Below, in pieces: positions 22,861 through 33,117 of a DNA stretch of 64,000 bases. The first letter of the stretch is position 1; every line of letters starts with the position of its first letter. Source of the DNA: Ascaphus truei (Eukaryota > Chordata > Amphibia > Anura > Ascaphidae); the NCBI GenBank assembly GCA_036426205.1, contig CM071570.1, positions 51,382,984-51,446,983 on the forward strand, written 5' to 3'. The notes under the pieces are model-generated. The model saw only the letters and a program-made list of their open reading frames with translations, ran no database searches and was not told where the DNA came from. Position numbers and translations under genes: made by a program.

Positions 22861-23449
22861 GCAAATACAACTGTATGCTCACCTGCATGTCTTAGGCAGG
22901 CTGCAACCCCGCCTTTCCCCATTATCACCCAGCATACTAGCACTTCCACTACAGCAAGGGATTCTGGGAAATGATATGCAAATGAGCACACAGTGTACTT
23001 TTGCTCAATAACCATTTTTACACATGGTTCCCTATAGGCTTAAGCTTGCTGCATGGTCACAGCTTTGAGCACAGCCAGGGTTAAGGTGCATACCCAGAAA
23101 ACCACCCACAGACAGCTGTTTCGACCTTGATGGGTCTCATCAGTATGGGGTTGATTTTAACTGGGTATGCAAGAGAGGCTGAGACCATGCAGCAAGCTTA
23201 AGCCTATAGGGAACCATGTTAAAAATGGTTATTGAGGCAAAAAGTGACACTGTGTGCTCATTTGCATATCATTTCCCAGAATCCCTTGCTGCAGTGGAAG
23301 TGCTGTATGCTGGGTGATAATGGGGAAAGGCGGGGTTGCAGACCTGCCTAAGACATGCAGGTGAGCATACAGTTGTATTTGCATATTTGCTTTCCTGTGG
23401 AGGGTTTTTGTCACTTTTTTTACTCACCATAACTTAACTCAGTATTATG
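22861..23449. repeat. Head-to-head pair of hammerhead repeat units
   Basis: Arms of about 200 bp (22861-23058 and 23183-23396) are inverted copies of the unit found in tandem at 23879-24445. Between them lies one hammerhead on the - strand (HHR-C). The right unit ends cagtattatggtata and runs into a (TA)n tract (23450-23475), as the other units do. Confidence 0.8.
23104..23150 (-). ncRNA. Hammerhead ribozyme (HHR-C)
   Basis: On the - strand: stem I CCCATA, core CTGATGA (23137-23143), stem II GACC/GGTC with loop CATCAA, GAAA (23119-23122), stem III CAGCTG, cleavage triplet GUC, then stem I partner TGTGGG (one G-U wobble). All core residues are canonical. Confidence 0.85.
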
Positions 23450-23483
23450 GTATATATATATATATATATATATATACACAAAC

Positions 23484-23870
23484 ACAAAAGAGAAAAAAGA
23501 TATGGCGCCACCCAAACCCACTAAACGTGTAAAAGGCAAACAATGATGAAAACTATGTTGTATAGGACTGATACACAAAAATATATATAATATATAAAAC
23601 AACAATATAATAAAAAGGTGTAAAAAATATGTGCAATAAAATAATAAACATATTGAAAAAATAATGTCCAGATTAAATACAAATCAAAATGTAGCTCCAC
23701 ATGCAATCCAATAGAGTCTTTGCAGCCTGAATGTAAGGGAACACCACTTCCTTGAAGATATCTAAAAAGAAAGACAAAAAAACAGGCGCACTCATAGCGT
23801 AATAAAGTTTAACAAAATTTATATGGAGTAGATGGTTTAAAAAAACATACATAACGGAATATTGCCTATC
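23484..23870. repeat. Unassigned repeat-like spacer between hammerhead units
   Basis: AT-rich text (starting near gatatggcgccacccaaacc) separating the inverted and tandem hammerhead arrays. It resembles dispersed frog repeats in style; family not identified. Confidence 0.35.
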
Positions 23871-23878
23871 CCTTGGTT

Positions 23879-24445
23879 CAGTGGAAGTGCTGTGTGCTGG
23901 GTGATGGTGGGAAAAGGCAGGGTTGCAGACCTGCCTAAGACATGCAGATGAGCATACAGTTGTATTTGCATATTTGCTTTCCTGTGGAGGGTTTTTGTCA
24001 CTTTTTTTACTCACCATAACTTAACTCAGTATTATGGTATAGCCTATCCCATAGCCTCTTTGCATACCCAGTTAAAATCAACCCCACACTGATGAGACCC
24101 ATCAAGGTCGAAACAGCTGTCTGTGGGTGGTTTTCTGGGTATGCACCTTAACCCTGGCTGTGCTCAAAGCTGTGACCATGCAGCAAGCTTAAGCCTATAG
24201 GGAACCATGTTAAAAATGGTTTTTGAGGCAAAAAGTGACACTGTGTGCTCATTTGCATGTCATTTCCCAGAATCCCTTGCTGCAGTGGAAGTGCTGTATG
24301 CTGGGTGATGGTGGGGAAAGGCGGGGTTGCAGACCTGCCTAAGACATGCAGATGAGCATACAGTTGTATTTGCATATTTGCTTTCCTGTGGAGGGTTTTT
24401 GTCACATTTTTTACTCACCATAACTTAACTCAGTATTATGGTATA
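23879..24445 (+). repeat. Tandem hammerhead-bearing repeat, period 404 bp
   Basis: The block starting cagtggaagtgctgt at 23879 recurs at 24283, giving a 404-bp period over about 1.4 units. Shared text includes gggttgcagacctgcctaag, tttgcatatttgctttcctg and the end cagtattatggtata. One hammerhead (HHR-D) lies in the complete unit. A tandem unit of a few hundred bases with one ribozyme per unit is the layout of newt satellite 2, PLE pseudo-LTRs and retrozymes. Confidence 0.8.
24082..24130 (+). ncRNA. Hammerhead ribozyme, canonical core (HHR-D)
   Basis: Stem I CCCACA (24083-24088), core CTGATGA (24089-24095), stem II GACC-loop CATCAA-GGTC (24096-24109), GAAA (24110-24113), stem III CAGCTG (24114-24119) with no loop of its own, then UC, so the cleavage triplet is GUC with the cut after 24121. 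Stem I closes with TGTGGG (24122-24127), six perfect pairs. Every universally conserved core base is present. A loopless stem III is known in newt and PLE type I hammerheads, which work best as dimers; a tandem transcript would supply that. Confidence 0.9.
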
Positions 24446-24506
24446 GATATATATATATCTATATATAGATATATATATATCTATATATAGATATATATAT
24501 CTATAT
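24444..24506. repeat. Compound AT microsatellite
   Basis: Repeats of atatatctatatatag between the hammerhead tandem unit and the next element. Confidence 0.85.
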
Positions 24507-25049
24507 AACAAAAAGAAGACAGCGTGGCTCCCATAGCATAATACTGTATTTTAATAATAAACATGTACGTGCAGATAGATCACGGACACTTACATTTAGC
24601 AAGATAAAAATAAGACAGTGTTATCAAGTCTTTACAATCACCCGATGGAGCCTTCGTAGATAGATGTCGTCGGCGAGATCTATCACACTCCTGCCGTGGA
24701 AACCAGGAAGATGCGCGCGCACCCAGTCTCCCCCTTGCAGTGAGATCCCGCGAGAGTAAGTAACCACCGGCACCACAGGATGCTGACAGGGCAGTCGAGC
24801 TCCCTGCACCGATGCTACATGCAAAATATAACCGGACTCGCTCCTAACCGGGCAGATCAATATAAAGTTCAGAAATAGATGGAGATAATAATAATGTCCA
24901 ATGCTAGCTCCTTCCCTACGCGTTTCATCGCGATATGCGACTTCCTCAGGGGCTAGCCTTATGTAAGTGTCCGTGATCTAATTGCACGTACATGTTTATT
25001 ATTAAAATACAGTATTATGCTATGGGAGCCGCGCTGTCTTCTTTTTGTT
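24507..25049. mobile_element. Hammerhead element with 89-bp inverted arms
   Basis: The left arm 24507-24595 and right arm 24961-25049 are reverse complements with few differences (aacaaaaagaagacagcg ... cgctgtcttctttttgtt). The 365-bp interior carries HHR-E close to the right arm and a GC-rich stretch, and no coding capacity. PLEs are known to have pseudo-LTRs in inverted as well as direct orientation, so this is probably a non-autonomous PLE derivative. Confidence 0.75.
24904..24957 (-). ncRNA. Hammerhead ribozyme (HHR-E)
   Basis: On the - strand: CTAGC then CCC, core CTGAGGA (24943-24949), stem II GTCGC/GCGAT around ATATC, GAAA (24923-24926), stem III CGCG, cleavage triplet GUA (allowed), stem I GGG, then AAGGA and GCTAG. 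Stem I therefore has an inner CCC/GGG and an outer CTAGC/GCTAG helix separated by a one-sided AAGGA bulge, the kind of internal loop that docks with loop II in active hammerheads. Confidence 0.8.
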
Positions 25050-25385
25050 CTATAGATCCAGAGGAAGGTGGTTTTTCCTGAGGACCGGCAGCGACACCCA
25101 ACAGTTGACTACGAACACTTTCACAATTCATCATATTTAATCATTTTTTTATTCTTTTTTTTGGGCTTGATTCCGTTTTCCATCCCTATTCCCTCTCCCC
25201 CTCCTCATTTTCCTTCCCTTTCCTTTCCCTCCCCATATTCCCTTCCCCTGTTCATGGTACTTGTATATTGTTGTTTTGTCTTTTATAGTAGGTTCTTTAT
25301 TTAGGAATTAGGGTATCCCTCTGGTAAATTAACATTGTTCATTTGTTGTTGTCTGGTATTCCAGCTAGCGCAGCAGTTTTTTTCT

Positions 25386-25389
<4 letters not shown>
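25050..25389. other. Unassigned PLCB1 intron sequence
   Basis: Pyrimidine-rich (ttcccctcccc-type) stretch without recognisable features. Confidence 0.3.
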
Positions 25390-25424
<35 letters not shown>

Positions 25425-26480
25425 AGCATGGTCAGTAAGACGCTTAGACAGTCGGTTAAGCTTAACTGCAGTGGTTTATTATTCACAAACCAACTAAACA
25501 TTAGGTACACTGTCCCTTTAAGTAAACCAAACCATACAAATAAAACCTTCTCCACTTTGGGCGACTGACTACACATCAGTTTCTGTCACACTGCCGGGCT
25601 AAGCACCGTTTCCAGCTTCAACAAGTCCTTATGCATAGAAATATAAATTAAGTCCTTACCTGTGGTTGGGGACTCGGTCCCATGCGAGTCCAGGAAATCC
25701 CTCTGGACACTGCAACGCAGCTTTAATCCATGCAGGGTTGAAATGCCGGTTCCTTGGAGACAAGGTTGTGTCCTGCAGCTTGTTGTCCCTCGTGGCAATC
25801 CTCTGCCTGTGTTTGAGTCCCAAGTAGTCCAAGCAGACCCTATGTCCTGCAGGGCTGGGGAACCAGAACAACAAGGGTCCCGCCTGGTTTGGCAAAGTCT
25901 CTCTTCCCTTTCCTGGGGGAAATCAATCTCTCTTGTGGCAGCTTCTTTCCTGTTTTTTTAAACCCCTGTCCATTCATCTCTGTATAAGTAGCTCCACTTG
26001 CATCTAGCCTCTCCAGGGGAGGTTAACTGCCTGCATGCTGGAACATACACTACCGACACGTTTTATCCGAGCACGGCTAGCACCGCAAGCCGGGGGATGC
26101 CCCGGCGTGCTAGCCGCACTCCCTCAGCGTGCCGCGCATCACTGATGCGCGGTCACGCGTCATCGGGTGCCTGCGCCCCCTGCACGCGCGTCCAGGGCTC
26201 CCCGAGGGAGCCCTGGTGTCCCGCGATGTGGGGGACGGCGGCAGGGGGTTCCGGGGGACCCGGCGGACCCGGCAGCGGGAGGGAGAGCGCCCCGATTGGA
26301 GGGCGCTCCTCCGCTGCTTCGGCGCGCGCCCGGCACCCTCCGGCGCGCGCCAGGTTACTGCTGCGGCCGAGAACGGGCAAATGCTCGAATAAACTCGGCC
26401 GCAGCAGTACACTCTGCAAGCTCTTTCCAACCTGTGCAGACAGTGACTCTATAATCATCTTCAGGCCTTGTTGATCAACT
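25390..26480. mobile_element. (TA)n tract then LTR-like, GC-rich segment with hairpins
   Basis: A (TA)n tract (25390-25421) is followed by tgtagcatggtcagtaagac and, from 26040 to 26410, CpG-dense sequence. This includes a perfect 16-bp stem, tactgctgcggccgag ... ctcggccgcagcagta (about 26355-26410), and a second palindrome around 26075-26125 (ggctagca ... tgctagcc). The LTR label rests on style only; no target duplication was found. Confidence 0.4.
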
Positions 26481-27383
26481 GTGGGTTGAAAGCCTCCCCA
26501 ATGATCCAGGTACTGTACTTACAAGGATCTCTTCTCCCTGTTGCTCCAACAAATTTTCTGATTTCATCCTTCTATCTTACTTTTGGCTGTTGTCCTGGTC
26601 TTTTAATTCCCTTGGAGTCCAGTCGAGTACCATCTCTGTCTGGCCTATTGCCATTTTAATTCCTTCCCCCTTTTGATGATGACACAGACTTTTATTTGGT
26701 TTCAAACCCATTTATTATTTTCCCCATCCCTTCGGGTAATAACAAGCATACTGTACATCTCTCCATACTTCTTTGTGTTTGAAGCTTCTAAATTAGTGTC
26801 CACGTTTAACATCCACATGTGAGCACAGGCAGAATACGTCAAAATTTTTCCTCGAGGCACAGTGGAAGGTTCCATGGAAAGGTTGTCTTGTTTCTTCAAA
26901 ATGTCTTGTTTCTTCAAAATCCATCCCATCTTTGCAGAGTTGACACATTTTTTTCAACATCACCTTGGTATTGATGAGATGCATATGGAGGCCCACTTAC
27001 TTACTTGCTTCAGCGAGTGCTCTGATTTGTTGCTGGAGGTCTTCTAGATTTATGGCAAAAATAACAATATCATCTGCTAATTGTAATTGACAAGTATTCA
27101 CTGTTAACTTTTGTTAATTTTTCTTCCCAATGCAATGTGTTAGACAATTCTTCAAATGTGGCTGTGAAAAGCTTTTGTGACAACATGGTATTTCCCTGTC
27201 ACACTCCCTTGCTGATCTTTTTCTTGCCATTATCTTCAAGTGATCCAATGGTTGATGTGGAATTCTTGTAAGTGTTCCTTAAAATATTAATGTACATTTC
27301 TACAACAGTTTGCTTTTTTAATACATTTAGAACCGCTAGGTGTAGACAGAATCAAATGCCTTTTTGTAATCTACAATCCTAGG

Positions 27384-28750
27384 TAGGGGTGTACCGGGTA
27401 TCCGGAATTACCCAGTACCCGGCATTACCCTGCACATTTCCAGCTACCCGGACATTACCCGAACCCGGCAACTGAGAAGTGGGCCCGGCGTCGGGTAATG
27501 TCAGGGTAGCTGAAAATAATCTTATTACTTACCTTTCTTACCTTTCAGCCAGCGACGGACGACATCTTGGAACAGCAGCAGCGGTCCTGTGGGGGTGGCA
27601 GCATCAGAAGTGTCTTCAGCCGGCGTGGGACAGCAGGAATCCATTCCACAGCACCGCAGGAGCAGAGGCACACTGTTGGGGCAGGCGGGAGCGGAGGTGC
27701 ACTATTAGAGCGTGCTGGAGCGGAGGCGCACTGTTGGGTTGGGCGGGAGCGGAGGCACACTGTTGGGGTGAGCGGGAGCGGAGGCGCACTGTTGGGGTGG
27801 GTGGGAGCAGAGGCGCACTCTTGGGGCGGACGGGAGCGGAGACGCACTGTTGGGGTGGAAAGGAGCGGAGGCGCACTGTTGGGACGGGCGGAGTGGAGGC
27901 GCACTGTTGGGGCGGGAGCATGCGGAGGTGCACTGTTGGGGCGGGAGGGAGCAAGAGGCGCAATGTGGGACGGACGGAGCGGTAGGACTGCACGTTGGGG
28001 TGGAAAGGAAAGGGAGGAGCACTGTGGGGGCGGGGGGAGCAGGGAGCATGCGGAGGTGCACTGTTGGGGCGGGCAGGAGCGGAAAGGCGCACTGTTGGGG
28101 CAGGGGGGCGAAGCGGAGGGCACTGTGGGGCGTGCGGGGGAGCGGGGAGGCACAATATTGGGCGGGAGTGGAGACGCACTGTTGGGGCGGGAGCATGCGG
28201 AGGTGCACTGTTGGGGCGGGCAGGAGCGGAGGCGCACTGTTGGGGCAGGTGGGCAGAAGCGGAGGTGCACTGTTGGGGCGTGCGGGAGCGGAGGCGCACT
28301 ATTGGGGCGGGAGTGGAGACGCACTGTTGGGGTGGGCGGGCAGGAGCGGAGGCGCACTGTTGGGGCAGGCGGGCAGGAGCGGAGGCGCATTGTTGGGGCG
28401 GGCAGAGCGGAGGCGCACTGTTGGGGCGGGCAGAAGCGGAGGCGCACTGTTGGGGCGGGTGTCCAATAGGAACACTCTGTCTCCTGCTCCGGTCACGTGG
28501 TTCCCCGGCGGCTCACACTGCTTAACTGCTGCGGTGCTGCGGAATGGATTCCTGCTGTCCCACGCCGGCTGAAGACACTTCCGATGCTGCCACCATCGCA
28601 GGACCTCTGCTGTTCTTAGATGTCGCCGCTACCCTGCAGGTACAGAAAGTGCCAAACCGGGTAACCAGGTACCCAGCCGGGTAGAACCACTGATTTTGGC
28701 CGGGTACCCATTACCCAGTTTTTTTTTAATCGCAAACCAGTACAACACTA
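27384..28750. mobile_element. hAT-like non-autonomous element with minisatellite core
   Basis: Flanked by a perfect 8-bp duplication ATCCTAGG (27376-27383 and 28751-28758). The ends are TAGGGGTGTACCGG and, inverted, TAGTGTTGTACTGG. Long subterminal inverted repeats follow (for example gccggcgtgggacagcagga at ~27620, mirrored near 28560). The 8-bp duplication and TAGGGGTG-type ends point to hAT. There is no transposase; the middle is a GC-rich tandem repeat. Confidence 0.8.
27655..28465. repeat. GC-rich minisatellite, unit about 28-29 bp
   Basis: Close to 28 units of ggagcggaggcgcactgttg followed by gggcgggc, with point and length variants. It stays open in several frames on both strands, giving spurious frames up to 300 codons. 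G-runs on one strand (ttggggcgggcggg) could form quadruplexes. Confidence 0.9.
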
Positions 28751-29769
28751 ATCCTAGGCCATGTGACAAATTGTATTCATTACTTGGGGACATCACTTCT
28801 TGTATGACCTGATGTGGCCCATTGTGTTGTATCGACTGCAAAATCCTGCTTGTTCTCTAGGCTTTGCAAGTCCAGATTCTGTTGCATCTGATTAGTGAGT
28901 ATCTTCATAAAAATCTTGTAAGTGATTGGACATAGACTGATTGGTCTGCAGTTCTTGAGGTCTTCTTTGTCTCATTTCTTGTAGGATAACTACTGTATGG
29001 CATGTCTGCATTGTTCTGCGCTTTTCTTCGTTTTCATGCAGCATGTAAAGAGTTTTGCAAAGATTTTCTCTACTTTTCCCCAGCTTCTTTCAAGATTTCA
29101 GTTGTAATTCCATCTTCCCTGCGAGCCTTCCCATTCTTCATGGATTTTGTAGCCTTTGCCACGTATTTTGGAAGGATGCATGGTACTGTACATCATTGGT
29201 GGTTCTTCTAGCTCTTCTGCTGGATTATATTCTGTGCTACCTGGGTTCTCCTACACTGTAATGAAGAAGTCCTCAACTATCTTTTTGATAAGTGCTCAAT
29301 CTTGTATTGTTGATTGTCTTGTTTGCTTCTTCCTAATAATAAGTAGCTGCTTCATCTTTTTGAAGCTTTTGTCATCTTTGATAGTCTTCTTCACCCTATT
29401 ACAGTTAAATGTTCTTACATATTCAGATTTATGTTTGTGGATCATCTTACACAGTTCTACATATTCAACTCTTATTCTTGCATCTTGGGATTGCTTCACT
29501 TCTTGTTGTCTTCTCAGTAGAGTTCTGGCACATCAGATATTTTGTTATCCTGTTTTTTTGCTTGTGATTCCTCCAGTTCTTTTGACGTTTTCAATTACAA
29601 TCTTCACAATTGTTTGTTACAGTGTCCCCATGTACAGTACATACAGTATTTTGAGCACGCTGAAGTGATTTTTCAAGTCTAGTTTAAATTCTCTGCTGTT
29701 ATTCTTCAGGTTCTTGATGTTCATTGTTTTTGTCTTTTTGAGTTTTCTTATTTCCATCTTCGCATTCAG

Positions 29770-30445
29770 GGAAGAAAGGGACATGGGTGTGAAGAAAGTG
29801 ACATGGAGGGGTAAGAGAGAGTAACATGAAAGGGGAGAAGAGTGACATGGCGGGGAGTGGCATGAACCGAGGAAGAGAGTTACATGAATTTGGGGCCGAG
29901 AGTTACATGTAGGGGGAGAAGGGAGGGACATGGAGTGGGAGAAGAGTGCCATAGAGTAACAGGATCTATGGAACCCTCAGAGATCACATGGAACCCACAA
30001 AAGACAAGAGACCAGAATAATTGTAAACTGATGGTGTTTAATGTTCACACTAAACTAATAAAACTGGGAAAACAAAATGGAATTGGCAAAATGTGCAGAG
30101 CTACACAAAAAAGTTATGGTACTGTAGCTATAGAAAGTCAGAGAAGTGTGGGGTGGGCACGAAGTGCAATGGGAGAACAAGGCAAAAATGTATCTGCAAG
30201 GTCTGCAGTGCTACATGTGAAAGCAATGGTAGCAAGGGACAAGAAAAAGAACAAAGGGCAAGCAGTGCAATGTGAGTACAAGACAAAACAAAGAAGGTAC
30301 CTGTAAAATCTTCAGATCTAGAAGCCAGGTAAATAGGGAAAGACAAAGCGCAAAGGGGCAGAAAATAATCAGATTGCAGCTCTGTGAACAAAAAGTAGAC
30401 AAGCAAAGAACTAGCAGACGGGGAGAGAATGACATGGGGGAGGAG
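29770..30445. repeat. Purine-rich degenerate repeat and unassigned sequence
   Basis: From 29770 to 29955 about eight degenerate units of agtgacatgg plus aggggagaag-like text, with weaker echoes near 30420-30455. Between them is unassigned A/G-rich sequence with open frames but no recognisable protein. Confidence 0.5.
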
Positions 30446-30980
30446 AAAGTAACATAGGAAGGATTGATAGTGACAAGATCTTCTCACATGAATGCCAGAA
30501 AAAGAAAGAAGCTATTTTTCTAGTAACTAATCTGAAATGAAGATACCCTGGAGCAAAATAGCACTTTCCTTGCCTCTAGAAATGTCCCAATCCGGCACAT
30601 ATTTGCCTCCAAAATATTTATAAGAAGGTAATGAATATAGAAAATATCATGTGTCATAAGAATTTTCTCCCGCGGACCAATGACCATACTGCATGGTTCT
30701 CTCAAAAATGCAGGGAGAACGGAAAAGTATGAAACCAACTGTTTCTATTAAGACTGGGCTTCTTGTGAGTTACCAGTCCTTTTCAAACGAAGTTCAAAAG
30801 TAATCCGGGCACCACACATTTCTGCTACCTTCCAATATAAAACCACCACTGCTGTCTATCTCAGAACCCAGCTCACACCAAAAAAAAATTCTTTGAATAT
30901 TTATTGTAATTGGGAAATGGGAATGTTTTTTTTTTTTTTTAACTCATGCTAACATTTAGGTTATTAAATTTAGTGTGTTA
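30446..30980. other. Unassigned PLCB1 intron sequence
   Basis: No feature that I can support apart from the polypyrimidine tract leading to the exon at 31000. Confidence 0.3.
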
Positions 30981-30999
30981 ACTCTCTTACTCTTTACAG

Positions 31000-31057
31000 G
31001 GAGAAGACGGAAATGATTCGATCATATATCCAGGAGGTGGTTCAGTATATTAAAAGG
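31000..31057 (+). CDS. PLCB1: PLCB1 exon (distal C-terminal domain, part 4)
   Basis: A 58-nt exon. The polypyrimidine tract and acceptor (tctttacag) end at 30999 and the donor (gtatag) starts at 31058. The phase matches the preceding exon, and the exon ends in phase 0. It encodes EKTEMIRSYIQEVVQYIKR, which I recognise as invariant PLCB1 C-terminal coiled coil. There is no Met-started reading frame of any length here; the call rests on splice sites plus homology. Confidence 0.93.
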
Positions 31058-31324
31058 GTATAGTAATATGTTTTATTGCTTTTTTTTACAGAACAAGTTG
31101 CTGCAATGCTTCATTTTCTGATCAATATTTCATTTCTGATGCATGTCAGATTCAGTTTTATTTTTTTGATTGCAGGTTTTATGATATAAGGTATTAGATA
31201 TTAACTCCAATGAAAGAGAGTGGAGAGATTAGAGGGACTATGAAAAAATGTCATAGAAAATGGTAAAGGATTGATGTGTAGTGATGGATAATAAAATAAA
31301 CTGATATAATGTAAAAACAAATTT

Positions 31325-31590
31325 TCATGTTTAAAGATTCCCACGTCACACGGGCCAATAGGCAGCTGCAAGGGAGGACATTGCGTCTTCCTATTGGCCT
31401 GCAGGACCTTTAAACAGACATTGGCCCAGCCAGGACCGCTACCAACAGCCCCTTTGCAGGTATGTCTGTCAGGAATCAGGGGGTCCCAGGAACTTAAATT
31501 AATGCAGTTCAGCTCTGAGGACCCCCTGCTTCCCACGTAGGGGAGAAATATAAGGAAAAGCTCCTTTAAATCTCTGAGTCCTCCAGTACT
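31325..31590. repeat. MITE family M1, partial copy with CCAAT hairpin
   Basis: The core hairpin acgggccaataggcag ... cttcctattggcctg (31347-31405) plus the right arm with tcagctctgaggaccccctg. It is related to 33118-33533, 38255-38500 and the inner part of 45830-46620. Confidence 0.55.
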
Positions 31591-31599
31591 AGGGTCTCA

Positions 31600-32040
31600 C
31601 CCCTCTGTGTTGCAGCACCTGGCTCCAGTGCTCAATGGCCCACCCACATCCCTCCCAGTCTCTGCTCCTTTGCTTAACGGCCCAGCCACATACATCCCAG
31701 TCTCTGCTCCATTGCTTTACGACCTGCACCACATCCCTCCCAGTCTCTGCTCCTGTGCTCAATGACCAGTTGCCCTGGCGAGAGTGGGCCAGTGTGTTGG
31801 TGACCCTGGATGTATGTTATTTTACAGGGACAGAGTGCACTGGATTGAATCTTACTTATCTTCAAACAATAAGCTTGCAGAGAGATAATAAAAATCTCAA
31901 ACTGTTCAAGATTCATTTAATGCTACTACTTCAAAATTCACCAAATATATGCTGCATCCTTTTTGTGTGTGAAATTGCATTTTATTATTGGACAATTTCA
32001 TGAATAAATAGCATGTACTCAAATCAAAGTTATATTTCTG
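31600..32040. other. Unassigned PLCB1 intron sequence with short tandem text
   Basis: Three imperfect copies of cccacatccctcccagtctc spaced by about 47 bases (31640-31755), then nothing recognisable. Confidence 0.35.
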
Positions 32041-32045
32041 AGTAT

Positions 32046-32535
32046 TTTTTTTATTTTTTTTTAACAAACATTTTTATTGGTTTTCGTGGAGGGTTACAGG
32101 CAACATTCCATAACGTTTACAGGAGGTGTGTTTATAACACATTGTACATACAGTAAGGCAGTCAATCTTTCAGGACCTATACAGGGAAGCTTGCATAAAA
32201 CATACCGGGGCAGTGACTCCTCTTATTTTAAAAGTGAGGATAGTAAAGGACAGGTAGAGAAAGATAAAAGGGGGAAGAGAGGGGGGAGGAGTGGGGGGAA
32301 GGCGTAGCGATCTGGTGATTCAGGTGTTTTAATCTTAATTGTAGGGCCATAAGTCCCAGACCTTGTTGAACCGGTCCAGGCTCTGGCTCAGGAGGGCCGA
32401 CAAGTATCCATCATTTTAACCTCGTTTGTTCTACGGAGGACCATCTGTTTGGACGGGGTTTTTATTTTTTTCCAGTTGGCTGTTAGCGAGCAGCGTGCTG
32501 CTGTGAGCAGGTGTGAGATTAGTTTTCTCGTGGAA
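32046..32535 (-). pseudogene. L1/Tx1-type LINE, 3' end of ORF2 and 3' UTR
   Basis: On the - strand: LISHLLTAARCSLTANWKK then NEVKMMDT, and downstream LSQSLDRFNKVWDLWPYN ending in a stop. These are the last residues of L1-type ORF2 proteins. The A-rich end near 32060 (plus-strand ttttattggttttcg) is the 3' terminus. The copy is heavily 5'-truncated and distinct from the 56-61 kb copy, which lost this end. Confidence 0.75.
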
Positions 32536-32764
32536 GCTGAGTATTCTGAGTATTTCTGAGTATTTTTAATTACCTTAAATGCCGTCCTAACATATATTTG
32601 CACATGCAAAGGACGTTTTTCCTCCCGGCTAAAGAGGGTTGCAAGATAACATTTACAGCAGTAGAATATACTGTATTCACTAAATATAAATATTTTCCAA
32701 TGCACAAATAAATTAAAACACCCAAAGGCTATGGTCATTAATCATTACAATGAGAAGTCACTTT

Positions 32765-33000
32765 CCTATTCTTCTTTATTTATCAAATGTTTTATCAGGA
32801 AGTAATACATTGAGAGTTACCTCTCGTTTTCAAGTATATCCTGAGTTATGATGGCAGATACATGGTTACAAATACATAGTTACATTAAGTGAGCAGGGTT
32901 ATACGTTATATAAAGACATTGCATGCACAGTAAGAGATAATATATGTTATAGACGTACAGTATGTAACAGTTACAGACCAATTACATATGTTGGACTGGC
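32765..33000 (-). mobile_element. Crack/L2-like LINE 3' tail, 5'-truncated
   Basis: Repeats the 3' terminal block of the copies at 3766 and 11891 (caggaagtaatacattgaga, then gacattgcatgcacag), without coding sequence. Confidence 0.75.
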
Positions 33001-33117
33001 TCCCTGGCTCTTCTCTAGCACATGGAAGCAGCATATTGAATAAGGGCATAGAATGATTACAGTCATTCCATCACAATATTACAACGTCATTTTCTGGCTT
33101 TTAAACATTTTACCTTT

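Larger units (their letters stand above)
26690..29600 (-). pseudogene. RTE-type LINE reverse transcriptase, split by a hAT-like insertion
   Basis: On the - strand, right of the insertion: RIRVEYVELCKMIHKHK then VKKTIKDDKSFKKMKQLLI (the pre-RT region of RTE LINEs), followed by degenerate RT text. Left of it: IVDYKKAFDS, then LQLADDIVIFAINLEDLQQQ, then VGLHMHLINTKVM. The order and wording (DYKKAFDS, LADDIVIF, VGL.MHL..TKVM) are those of the RTE clade. Stops and frameshifts are frequent. The reading frame runs across one copy of the hAT target duplication, so the insertion hit an RTE copy already in place. Confidence 0.75.

Noticed and set aside
25998..26474. Overlapping 87-158 codon frames and a CpG-dense block resembling a promoter island
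   Set aside because: The GC-rich block is full of perfect palindromes and sits in LTR-like sequence; no gene start or exon is visible nearby.
27545..28572. Open frames of 227-300 codons on both strands (Pro/Ser/Cys-rich or Gly/Arg-rich)
   Set aside because: They are translations of the GC minisatellite inside a hAT-like element; long frames on both strands arise because the repeat unit lacks stops.
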